From: Dehalococcoidia bacterium
GTDB lineage: Bacteria; Chloroflexota; Dehalococcoidia; GIF9; AB-539-J10
DNA: 39,231 nt
Reading direction: 5' to 3'
NCBI GenBank assembly: GCA_030606165.1
Contig: JAUWGZ010000002.1
Location: 1-39,231 of the forward strand
The notes under the pieces are model-generated. The model was not told the DNA's origin and searched no databases. It saw only the letters and a program-made list of their open reading frames with translations. Within the stretch, counting starts at the first letter, position 1; the number at the start of each line of letters is the position of its first letter. This document shows positions 7,710-15,230 of the stretch, piece after piece. Both the position numbers and the translations under genes were made by a program.

Positions 7710-8923
7710 TGCTTAGCAACAAAACCATAATTTTAGGGATAACAGGGAGCATTGCTGCCTACAAAGCAGCAGAGATTGCCAGCCAGCTAATTCAGGCCGG
7801 GGCGAAGGTGAATGTAATTATGACCAAAGAAGCCATCGAGTTCATATCACCTGTTACCCTACGGGCCATTACAGGTAGACCCGTAGTTACCAAAATGTTT
7901 GATTTGGCTTCAGAATTCAGCATTGAACATATCTCTTTGGCGAAAGCCGCTGATATAGTAGTTATTGCTCCCGCTACAGCCAATATCATTGCCAAACTGG
8001 CTGCTGGCATTGCTGACGACATGCTATGCTGCACGGTTCTGGCTACCAAGGCACCGGTGCTTATTGCCCCGGCTATGGAAACCAATATGTATAATAATCC
8101 AGCCACCCAGGATAATTTGTCTAAGCTTAAAGCTCGCAACTTTATGATTATTGCTCCAGCCACGGGCCGGTTAGCCTCGGGTAAAGAAGGTCCGGGGCGA
8201 CTCACCGATATCACTGATATTATAGGCAGCATCCGCCAGGTACTGGGTAGGGGTGGAGACCTGGCCGGCAAACATATCTTAGTTACCGCAGGCGGTACCC
8301 AAGAGCCTATCGACCCGGTTCGCTACATCAGCAACCGCTCATCAGGGAAAATGGGCTATGCTCTGGCTGAAGCAGCCCGTGACCGGGGAGCTAAAGTAAC
8401 ATTGATTACAGCACCCACCTCATTCCCCGAGCCCGTAGGCGTTGACGTTGTCAAAGTCGGCACTGCTCAGGAAATGCGTCAAACAGTAGAGAATGTAACT
8501 CCCCAAGCTGACGCTTTGGTCATGGCAGCCGCCGTAGCTGATTACCGTCCGACCAAAACGGCTAAAGATAAGATTAAAAAAGGAGAGGCAGGGTTAACCT
8601 TGGAGCTGGAATGCACGCCTGATATCTTAGGCAATGTCAAGGGAAATTTCATCAAAGTAGGTTTCGCCGCTGAAAGCAGCAACCTGGTGGAAAATGCTAA
8701 GCAGAAGCTAAAGCAAAAGGGACTTGCCCTCATCGTGGCCAATGATATTACGGCCACCGATAGTGGGTTTGGCGCCGATAGCAATCGAGTAACCATAATT
8801 GACCGAGAAGGTAAAGTTGATAGCCTGCCTCTCATGCCGAAACGAGAGGTGGCCGACAAGGTTTTGGGTATGGTGGCGAAGCTCCTTCCAAAGCCAAAAT
8901 CCAGACGACCAAACAAGCTTTGA
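7709..8923 (+). CDS. coaBC: Bifunctional phosphopantothenoylcysteine decarboxylase/synthetase
   Basis: This 404-residue fusion makes 4'-phosphopantetheine. The N-terminal flavoprotein (CoaC) has GSIAAYKA, SIEHISLAKAADIVVIAPATAN with the catalytic His, and PAMETNMYNNP (usually PAMNxxM). The C-terminal CoaB domain has VTAGGTQEPIDPVRYISNRSSGK, VMAAAVADYRP and GFAAES. The flap that in E. coli reads ACGDIGPGR here reads ASGKEGPGR, so the cysteine that completes the reduction in E. coli is serine; other phyla also lack it. ATG at 7709 is chosen because it overlaps the coaX stop; a GTG one codon earlier is possible. Confidence 0.94.
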   Translation: MLSNKTIILGITGSIAAYKAAEIASQLIQAGAKVNVIMTKEAIEFISPVTLRAITGRPVVTKMFDLASEFSIEHISLAKAADIVVIAPATANIIAKLAAGIADDMLCCTVLATKAPVLIAPAMETNMYNNPATQDNLSKLKARNFMIIAPATGRLASGKEGPGRLTDITDIIGSIRQVLGRGGDLAGKHILVTAGGTQEPIDPVRYISNRSSGKMGYALAEAARDRGAKVTLITAPTSFPEPVGVDVVKVGTAQEMRQTVENVTPQADALVMAAAVADYRPTKTAKDKIKKGEAGLTLELECTPDILGNVKGNFIKVGFAAESSNLVENAKQKLKQKGLALIVANDITATDSGFGADSNRVTIIDREGKVDSLPLMPKREVADKVLGMVAKLLPKPKSRRPNKL

Positions 8924-8987
8924 ATTTGGAATTTGTATCAAGATCTCTTCCAGTTGACAGCCGATAGCTAAGATAGGTTTAGAGTTA

Positions 8988-11660
8988 ATGTCCGAAATAC
9001 CTAAAGCCTATGAGTCAGGCAAGATAGAAAAGAAGTGGTATGATTTCTGGCTCAAGCAAGGCTATTTTTCTCCTAAAATAGACCCCAACAAGAAGCCTTT
9101 TGTCATTATTATGCCCCCTCCTAATGTTACCGGTGAACTCCACCTAGGGCATGCTCTGACCTCGGCACTGGAGGATATCATGGTCAGGTGGCACAGGATG
9201 AAAGGTGACCCCACCTTGTGGCTACCGGGGACCGACCATGCTGGCATTGCTACGCAAGTAGTGGTGGAGCAGCAACTGGCTAAACAAGGGCAAACTAAGG
9301 AGGAGATAGGCAGAGAGAATTTCACTAAGTTAACCTGGGAATGGGCTAACAAGAGCCGAGGAAATATCAGGCATCAACACCAGCTACTGGGAGCTTCATG
9401 TGATTGGACAAGGGAGAGGTTCACCCTGGATGAAGGCCCGAGCAAAGCAGTCCAGACTGCCTTCATGCGTTTGTACAATAAGGGGTTAATCTATCGTGGA
9501 GAGCGAATGATAAACTGGTGTCCCCGCTGCCAAACTGCCCTCTCCGACCTCGAAGTAGAACATAAAGATATTGTCGGACATCTTTATTATATTCGCTATC
9601 CTCTAACCGAAAATGAGGGCTTCGTCACCGTAGCTACTACCCGGCCGGAAACTTTTCTCGGCGACACGGCTGTGGCGGTAAATCCCGAAGATGAGCGCTA
9701 CAAGAATCTCATAGGCAAAAGTGTCACCCTCCCTATTATAGATAAGGAAATCCCCATAATCGCTGATGATGCTGTTGATACTTCTTTCGGCACCGGAGCA
9801 TTGAAGATAACTCCAGCCCATGACCCCACGGACTTCGAAGTAGCCCAGAGACATAATTTGCCACTGGTAAACATTATGGAGCCCAATGCTACTATGAACG
9901 AGAACGCCGGGCCCTATCAAGGATTGGAAAGGTTTGCCTGTCGAGATAAGGTATTAGCTGACCTGAAGGACAAAAAACTTTTGGAGAAAATCGAGCCCTA
10001 CTCTCATTCGGTAGGACATTGTGGTCGTTGCCAGACGATGATTGAACCCAAAGTCAGCCTGCAATGGTTTGTCCAAACACAGCCCTTAGCTAAAGCTGCC
10101 ATCGAGGCTGTTAAAGATGGCAGGGTCACTATAATTCCGGAACGCTTCGCCAAGATATATTTTGACTGGATGGAAAATATCAGGGATTGGTGTATCAGCC
10201 GACAACTATGGTGGGGACATCGCATCCCAGTATGGTACTGTCAGGACTGTGGCAAGTTAGTGGTATCGGTAGATGAACCGACAGCATGTATCCATTGTGG
10301 TTCGAAACAAATCATCCAAGACCCTGATGTCCTTGACACCTGGTTTAGCTCAGCACTATGGCCACATTCCACGCTGGGCTGGCCAGAGGACACTGAGGAC
10401 CTCCGCTATTTCTATCCCGGCTCGGTAATGGAAACTGGCTATGACATCCTTTTCTTCTGGGTCGCCAGGATGATTATGATGGGACTGGAGGATACTGGTG
10501 AGATACCTTTCCACACTGTTTACCTCCATGGCTTAATTCGCGATGAAAGCGGAGAAAAAATGAGCAAATTGCGAGGGAATGTTATAAACCCTGCCGAAGC
10601 TATAAGCAAGTATGGTGTTGATGCTCTCCGCTTTGCTCTAACTACTGGGACTTCACCGGGGAATGATATAAATCTGGGCAAAAGTAAATTGGAATCCAGC
10701 CGCAATTTTGTCAATAAATTGTGGAATGCCACTAGATTTATCCTTCGGAGCCTGGATGCTGAAAGGCTAGAAGTTCAGGCAATAGAGCTCCAACCGCAGA
10801 GAATAGAAGACCAATGGATTGATGGCCAGCTCAACAAGCTTGTAAAAAATGTTGCCGGGCTGATGGAAGAGTTCCAATTTGGTGAAGCAGAGCAGCAGAT
10901 TTACGATTTTGTCTGGTCAAAGTTCTGTGACTGGTATATTGAAATTGCTAAGATACGACTTCGCAGCCAATTAACCCCTTCACCTTCGCCCTTCCTGGCC
11001 AATACATTGGAAAAATCACTGCGTCTTTTGCATCCTTTCATGCCTTTCGTTACCGAGGAATTGTGGCAAAGTTTAAAGCAACATCTACCTGACAAAGACC
11101 AGATGCCGGCTTCCATAATGATAGCTCCCTATCCCCTCGCTGACGATAAGGCCTTTGCTCCAGAAGCAGAGCGGGTGATGGATTCCGTAATAGAGATTAT
11201 CCGCTCTATCCGTAACGTTCGGGCTCAATATAAGGTAAAGCCAAACAAATGGATTGAAGCCCAAGTTTATGCTGGTGAGCTTCTTTCGGGTCTTATCACA
11301 CAAGCGAATATAATAGAAACACTGGCTAAAGTTCAGCCCTTAACGATACTCGGTCGCCAGAAAAGAGAACCCACTAAAGATAAAGCCCTGGTTTTGGTAT
11401 TGAAAGAGGCTGAGGTAGTTTTGCCTTTGGCAGGCATGGTGGACCGGCTTGCTGAAGAACAACGACTGGTAAAGGAAAGCGAGGAAATCAAAGGAAGAAT
11501 GGCCCAACTTGAAGCCAGGCTAAGAGATAATGCCTTTTTAAGCAAAGCGCCATCTCAGGTTATTGAAAGAGAGAAACAAAAGCTTGCTATGCTCGAAGAT
11601 AAATTGAAAAGGTTACACCAAGAATTATCTCAACTGAGCTCACCGACAACCGATATGTAA
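8988..11660 (+). CDS. valS: Valine-tRNA ligase
   Basis: This class Ia synthetase charges tRNAVal. The 890-residue protein has the HIGH motif as HLGH (residues 52-55) and the KMSKS motif as KMSKL (about 524-528). The CP1 editing domain is marked by ATTRPETFLGDTAVAVNPED near 208, and zinc-like cysteine pairs (CPRCQ, CGRCQ, CQDCGK with CIHCGSK) interrupt the core. The C-terminus from about 805 is a charged coiled coil, as in bacterial ValRS. A TTGACA lies 28 bases upstream, but no convincing -10 follows. Confidence 0.96.
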   Translation: MSEIPKAYESGKIEKKWYDFWLKQGYFSPKIDPNKKPFVIIMPPPNVTGELHLGHALTSALEDIMVRWHRMKGDPTLWLPGTDHAGIATQVVVEQQLAKQGQTKEEIGRENFTKLTWEWANKSRGNIRHQHQLLGASCDWTRERFTLDEGPSKAVQTAFMRLYNKGLIYRGERMINWCPRCQTALSDLEVEHKDIVGHLYYIRYPLTENEGFVTVATTRPETFLGDTAVAVNPEDERYKNLIGKSVTLPIIDKEIPIIADDAVDTSFGTGALKITPAHDPTDFEVAQRHNLPLVNIMEPNATMNENAGPYQGLERFACRDKVLADLKDKKLLEKIEPYSHSVGHCGRCQTMIEPKVSLQWFVQTQPLAKAAIEAVKDGRVTIIPERFAKIYFDWMENIRDWCISRQLWWGHRIPVWYCQDCGKLVVSVDEPTACIHCGSKQIIQDPDVLDTWFSSALWPHSTLGWPEDTEDLRYFYPGSVMETGYDILFFWVARMIMMGLEDTGEIPFHTVYLHGLIRDESGEKMSKLRGNVINPAEAISKYGVDALRFALTTGTSPGNDINLGKSKLESSRNFVNKLWNATRFILRSLDAERLEVQAIELQPQRIEDQWIDGQLNKLVKNVAGLMEEFQFGEAEQQIYDFVWSKFCDWYIEIAKIRLRSQLTPSPSPFLANTLEKSLRLLHPFMPFVTEELWQSLKQHLPDKDQMPASIMIAPYPLADDKAFAPEAERVMDSVIEIIRSIRNVRAQYKVKPNKWIEAQVYAGELLSGLITQANIIETLAKVQPLTILGRQKREPTKDKALVLVLKEAEVVLPLAGMVDRLAEEQRLVKESEEIKGRMAQLEARLRDNAFLSKAPSQVIEREKQKLAMLEDKLKRLHQELSQLSSPTTDM

Positions 11661-11750
11661 ATACGAAATCCTGAACAATATAAAGCAACAACAACCAGAA
11701 TACTTTGAATTCATAGCATAGAAAATTTGAGTTTGTTTAAAGCTTAGAAA

Positions 11751-12461
11751 CTAGAATTCAGGATTTAACTCATGTGAAGAGTGGAGTGGCTTAGTTTTGA
11801 GTTCCAATATCTCATGCAACTTTGTCAGGGCTTTTTTGGTATCGCTAGCCACGCAGGATTTATCACGCCTTTTTATACGATATTTAAATAGCCAATAGGT
11901 AAATTCATTAAGCCCGCTCAGGCTTATAGACCTGAGCTGAGGATAATGTCTCTCTTTTCTAAACTGCTTCAAAAGGGCAAATTGAGTGGCACCATAAATG
12001 CTTTGGTAGGCCTCGTCGACTACTCCGTTATCGTTGTTCAAACCTAAAACTCTCTTTTTCTTTCGTATCTCTTCAGTTACAGCCAAAAAGAGAAATTTTT
12101 CCACAAGAATGCCATAGAAATAGTTGAGGTGAGCCTGGTATTTAGAAGCACCGATTATATTCTTAAACTCGTCTTTAGATAATTCTATCGGTGGTATACC
12201 GAAGAAGAGAAGATTGGCCCGCTCCTTTTCTGGAATAAGTCCATCGAGCTCTTCACATAACCTCTCTGCCAGAACTATCCAATCGAAGGCTTCGTTGTCA
12301 ACAAGATACTGATAATGTCGCCCGTCATAGTCCTCTTCAGGACTACGCCAGAGACGAATGGCTTCAAGAACAGCCACATACCAATTCTTGCCTTCAGCAA
12401 TAGCACTTTTCAGCCCTTGGATTGCCTGAGTATCTCGAGTAGACACTCCAGCCACCTCCAC
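11751..12461 (-). CDS. Uncharacterised protein
   Basis: I do not recognise a named family. The product is 236 residues, soluble and mostly alpha-helical by eye, with no signal peptide or membrane segment. It is rich in aromatic residues in the stretch YQYLVDNEAFDWIVLAERLCEEL (about 49-71) and basic in its C-terminal third (RKERHYPQ, KYRIKRRDK). The start is uncertain: GTG at 12461, or a GTG at 12446 that would have a GGAGG Shine-Dalgarno 8 bases upstream. It faces valS convergently and has no clear operon partner. Confidence 0.65.
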   Translation of the reverse strand: MEVAGVSTRDTQAIQGLKSAIAEGKNWYVAVLEAIRLWRSPEEDYDGRHYQYLVDNEAFDWIVLAERLCEELDGLIPEKERANLLFFGIPPIELSKDEFKNIIGASKYQAHLNYFYGILVEKFLFLAVTEEIRKKKRVLGLNNDNGVVDEAYQSIYGATQFALLKQFRKERHYPQLRSISLSGLNEFTYWLFKYRIKRRDKSCVASDTKKALTKLHEILELKTKPLHSSHELNPEF

Positions 12462-12584
12462 AATTATTCCGGAAAACTATATTATATCTCCATCAGCCCA
12501 AAGACTCAAGACGTAGTATGAGTTGGTTCTGTTCGGTTAGCGTTGGTAGAAAATTGGGTAGTGTATCATTTTGAAAGTGGGGTA

Positions 12585-12613
12585 TTGACAATACATTAAG
12601 GATGTGCTATATA
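12585..12613 (+). promoter_or_regulatory. Strong promoter in front of a short hairpin RNA
   Basis: A perfect TTGACA (12585-12590), a 17-base spacer and TATATA (12608-12613) predict transcription from about 12620. The -10 box is buried in a perfect dyad, TGCTATATA-CAA-TATATAGCA (12605-12625), which could be a repressor site. Confidence 0.6.
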
Positions 12614-12625
12614 CAATATATAGCA
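12605..12625. promoter_or_regulatory. Perfect dyad over the -10 box, putative operator
   Basis: Nine bases repeat inverted around a 3-base centre (TGCTATATA / TATATAGCA), overlapping the -10 element and the predicted start site. That is a typical place for steric repression. AT-richness makes chance somewhat more likely. Confidence 0.4.
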
Positions 12626-12690
12626 ACCTCACAGAGAATTGAGTATCTGTGAGCAACAAAAGGAGGCGGATAGCCTCTTTTTGTTATTAT
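12620..12690 (+). ncRNA. Candidate small RNA or transcription attenuator upstream of the NYN gene
   Basis: A transcript from the promoter at 12585 would be about 66-70 bases long. It contains a perfect 8-base stem CTCACAGA/TCTGTGAG (12628-12653, 10-base loop), followed at once by a terminator-type hairpin (12655-12685) whose 3' arm includes a run of five T. The element CAAC flanks the first stem on both sides. No start codon with usable Shine-Dalgarno lies inside. It may be a free small RNA, or a leader that stops most transcription before the NYN gene 40 bases downstream. I do not recognise a known RNA family. Confidence 0.5.
12655..12685 (+). terminator. Rho-independent-type terminator hairpin
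   Basis: The 13-base arms AACAAAAGGAGGC and GCCTCTTTTTGTT around GGATA pair at 12 Watson-Crick positions plus one G-T. The 3' arm has a T run after GCCTC. The 5' arm contains a Shine-Dalgarno-like AAGGAGG, which would be hidden when folded. Confidence 0.65.
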
Positions 12691-12710
12691 GGGGTTATTT
12701 TTAATAATTA

Positions 12711-12716
12711 TATAAT
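12711..12716 (+). promoter_or_regulatory. -10 box next to NYN gene start
   Basis: A perfect TATAAT ends 8 bases before the ATG at 12725. The same spacing is seen at the EF-G paralogue, and there is no Shine-Dalgarno. No good -35 is visible, so this is weak on its own. Confidence 0.3.
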
Positions 12717-12724
12717 ATAAAGCA

Positions 12725-13345
12725 ATGAACGAAGAGTATGATACAGAACGAGCTATGGTATTCGTTGATGGCAATAACTTATACCATAGCTTGAGGGAAA
12801 ATGACTGGAGAACGTGGACTGACATCGGTCTGTTAGCCGAGAGGTTGGCCGGCGATAGAACTCTAGTACACATTTATTACTATAATGCTCCTCCTCCAGG
12901 TAGTAAACCTCATACAGAAAAAGGTAATGCTTATCTTTCTCGTGTGAAAAGAACACCTAATCTTACATTCCGTTCTTCTTGGTTGCAGCCCACTAAAAAA
13001 GCCGATGAATACGGGGTGTATCAGTCATACAGAGAAAAGGGTTGCGATACGGCCATTGCTACTGATATGGTGTCTTTAGCGGCTAACGATGAGTATGACA
13101 TAGCCATAATTGTGGCGAGTGACGGAGATTATGCACCTGCTGCAAAGAAACTATGCGACTATGGCAAATCCGTTGAAGTAGTATATTTCCCTGGCCGTAA
13201 ACCTTTCATTATGGAAGAATACGCATTGATGAGAGCATTTCGGCCTGGTTACGCTATTCCGTATGACTACTCTGAACGCCCACCACGGAGGCCTACCGGC
13301 AAATCACGTAAGGAATCATACAGGAGAAATCGACGTAGAAGATAA
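12725..13345 (+). CDS. NYN-domain (LabA/DUF88-type) putative nuclease
   Basis: This 206-residue protein has a NYN/PIN-fold domain with the acidic metal-binding set in order: FVDGNN at 13-18 (Asp15), EKGCDTAIATDMV at 104-116 (Asp108, Asp114) and ASDGDYAPAAKKL at 131-143 (Asp133, Asp135). NYN proteins are metal-dependent RNases or RNA-binding regulators. The last 25 residues are strongly basic (RPPRRPTGKSRK to RRNRRRR), fitting RNA contact. It stands alone behind a hairpin-rich leader with its own promoter, which may control it. Target RNA is unknown. Confidence 0.85.
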   Translation: MNEEYDTERAMVFVDGNNLYHSLRENDWRTWTDIGLLAERLAGDRTLVHIYYYNAPPPGSKPHTEKGNAYLSRVKRTPNLTFRSSWLQPTKKADEYGVYQSYREKGCDTAIATDMVSLAANDEYDIAIIVASDGDYAPAAKKLCDYGKSVEVVYFPGRKPFIMEEYALMRAFRPGYAIPYDYSERPPRRPTGKSRKESYRRNRRRR

Positions 13346-13659
13346 AGGCCATTAATCGGCCAATTCTACTAAATCCTTTATAGTACAAATATGGTTAGTT
13401 AATCCAGTTGCCATTGCTGGCGTTCTCAGACATGGGTTAGCTAACGATTCAATTGAGCATTCTTTAGTGGGCTTTGTGCTAGTCTTCTTTGTGATAAAGA
13501 AATCCCTACTTGAAACAGTAGGGTTCTTCTGATATTATGAGTTGCAAAGAATATAGCGTATTTAAACTCTGCCTGCAATTCTAAGTTACTGACATTAACT
13601 TAGAATGCCCTTCGTCAGCAGTTATTATATCACGTCTGCAAAAGGAGGGCAAGTTCAAG
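13346..13659. other. Intergenic region with hairpins
   Basis: No gene is visible. It holds a hairpin at 13505-13524 (CCCTACT-TGAAAC-AGTAGGG followed by TTCTTCT, possibly a terminator) and a long inverted repeat at 13578-13606, next to the promoter-like sequence of the downstream two-gene unit. Confidence 0.5.
13578..13606. promoter_or_regulatory. 11-base perfect inverted repeat, putative operator of the PIN operon
   Basis: ATTCTAAGTTA-CTGACAT-TAACTTAGAAT is perfectly symmetrical. Its right arm reaches the position expected for the -35 box of a TATTAT -10 at 13623-13628. A Shine-Dalgarno AAAGGAGGG (about 13639-13647) and the ATG at 13660 follow. The layout resembles autoregulated toxin-antitoxin promoters. 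Confidence 0.45.
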
Positions 13660-14448
13660 ATGAACAGCAGTACTATTTCAAAAAGCTTCATAGAGGTTAG
13701 CTTTTCAGGCGAGGGTATCAAACCAGACTCCGTAAAGGCTAGTGACATTGCAGATATTCTCAACGCTGTGGAGGATATGGTTGAGTCTCAAGTCTTTCGA
13801 GACCACCCTGAAATTGACAAGGAACAAGTCATTCTTGGTTTTGTTAATATAAAGTCAGATAGTGTTGACCTCCAATTTGTTTCTCCTATTCAGGAAATAG
13901 TGTTTCCTATATTCCGAAGCATTGGGCAAGCCGTAAAAACCAATGATTATAAGGACTTGCCTACAAGCTCTATAGATGCACTTGACACAATAGTGTCATT
14001 CTCACGTAAAAAACAGTGTATTGCCGAATTTGTGACCAACAATGGACATCGTGAAGTTCTTGCAACGATTACACCAAAAACCACACTGGAAAGACGTGCG
14101 AGATTATCTGGTGAAACTACAATATACGGTCAGGTCGTGAGGGTAGGGGGTAGAGACCCAAGGGCTATGGTAGAGTTGCTTAATGGTCAAACAGTATTTT
14201 GCGATACAAATGAAGCTATAGCTAAGAAACTTGGTAGTAGGCTCTATACTATTGTTGGTTTATTTGGAATGGCACGATGGGACGATGAATCATTAAAGTT
14301 AGAACAATTCACGATAAAAGACATTACACCCTATGAAGAATTGCCATTGGAAGACGTTATGAGCCAATTAGCTAAGGCTGTAGGTGTGTATTATAGGGAT
14401 GTAACTGACGTAGAAAAGTATATTTCCGACATCAGGGGTAAGGTTTAA
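13660..14448 (+). CDS. Uncharacterised protein paired with a PIN-domain protein
   Basis: I do not recognise this family. It has 262 residues, is soluble and acidic, and begins with a beta-rich segment SKSFIEVSFSGEGIKPDSVKASDIADIL. A helical middle includes FPIFRSIGQAV. A C-terminal part of about residues 145-230 looks like a small beta-barrel (TIYGQVVRVGGRD, VFCDTN, YTIVGLFGMARWD). A strong Shine-Dalgarno AAAGGAGGG supports the ATG. Its stop is 7 bases before the PIN gene, so the two are surely co-transcribed. It could be an antitoxin or specificity partner, though it is larger than classical VapB antitoxins and has no visible DNA-binding motif. Confidence 0.7.
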   Translation: MNSSTISKSFIEVSFSGEGIKPDSVKASDIADILNAVEDMVESQVFRDHPEIDKEQVILGFVNIKSDSVDLQFVSPIQEIVFPIFRSIGQAVKTNDYKDLPTSSIDALDTIVSFSRKKQCIAEFVTNNGHREVLATITPKTTLERRARLSGETTIYGQVVRVGGRDPRAMVELLNGQTVFCDTNEAIAKKLGSRLYTIVGLFGMARWDDESLKLEQFTIKDITPYEELPLEDVMSQLAKAVGVYYRDVTDVEKYISDIRGKV

Positions 14449-14455
14449 GAACCGA

Positions 14456-14953
14456 ATGAATTTAGTTTGCTTCGATAATCATGTTCTAGTATGGGGTATT
14501 AAGGAACAAGCAACTCCTGGGCAGGAAGATATGATACCACGCACAAAGGCATTCATTAGTAAATTACAAAACGATAAAATACATGTCCTGATACCCTCTG
14601 TTGTCGTTGCTGAATTTCTAATGCCTATTCCCCCAAATATGCATGCCACTGTAATAAATTTATTTGATAGGGGTTTTGTTGTAGCTCCATTTGATACAGC
14701 GGCTGCTAGTCAATTTGCCAAGATTTGGCTATCTAAGAAGGGACAGGAACTTGCAAATAACCTAGTTAAGAATGGCGCAACCAGAGCTGAATTAAAGATA
14801 GATAGCTTAATTGTGGCTACCGCTATTTCACAAAAGGCTGAATGTATCTATAGCCACGATGCCGGAGTGAGAGCATTTGCACAAGATTATATTGAGGTAA
14901 AAGAAATCCCCTTTATCCCCCTACAGATAAATATGCCAACAGAAAAGAGTTAG
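14456..14953 (+). CDS. PIN-domain protein (putative VapC-like RNase)
   Basis: The 165-residue protein carries the four acidic residues of a PIN nuclease in the right order: Asp7 (CFDNHVLVWG), Glu53 (VVAEFL), Asp116 (KIDSLIVATA) and Asp135 (YSHDAGVRAFA). PIN proteins of this size commonly cut RNA as toxins of VapBC-type modules. The upstream partner is not a recognisable VapB, so toxin function is inferred only from the operon layout. Translation probably couples to the preceding gene, 7 bases away. Confidence 0.8.
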   Translation: MNLVCFDNHVLVWGIKEQATPGQEDMIPRTKAFISKLQNDKIHVLIPSVVVAEFLMPIPPNMHATVINLFDRGFVVAPFDTAAASQFAKIWLSKKGQELANNLVKNGATRAELKIDSLIVATAISQKAECIYSHDAGVRAFAQDYIEVKEIPFIPLQINMPTEKS

Positions 14954-14991
14954 CATTTATTCCACCTTTTTGAGCAGCATTCCTTGCTATC

Positions 14992-15120
14992 TTATTTCTT
15001 TTCAAAACGAGTCTTGCCACCTTTTAAACCACCTAACCTACCAAGTGCAACAGCATGAGGATTCTTCCCATTGATTAACGCTGGCTCTGTTTGCTTGGGT
15101 TCAAGCTCAATAGGTCTTGA
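14992..15120 (-). pseudogene. Remnant of a small GRLGGLKGG-type protein
   Basis: On the minus strand an open stretch encodes a C-terminus with NPHAVALGRLGGLKGGKTR, ending FEKK and stop at 14994-14992. This resembles the small basic bacterial proteins with NPxAVALGRxGGxKGG. The frame is closed upstream by a stop just beyond 15126 and has no ATG, GTG or TTG start. The tail is also shorter than usual, so it is probably a decayed gene. The resemblance is from memory only. Confidence 0.35.
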
Positions 15121-15193
15121 CAGGTTTTATAGTGTTTTCTTTATTTTTCATTATCAGCTAAAATCGAACAGAACCTATGAATTCTAACGTAAA

Positions 15194-15223
15194 TTGACAG
15201 TGCCCATTTTTCTAGGCTATTAT
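15194..15223 (+). promoter_or_regulatory. Promoter of the greA-like gene, leaderless arrangement
   Basis: A perfect TTGACA (15194-15199), an 18-base spacer and TATTAT (15218-15223) are followed 7 bases later by the TTG/GTG starts (15231/15234). There is no room for a Shine-Dalgarno, so a leaderless mRNA is expected. Confidence 0.6.
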
Positions 15224-15230
15224 CTACTTC

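Noticed and set aside
8954..8982. TTGACA upstream of valS as promoter
   Set aside because: The expected -10 position has no match better than three of six bases.
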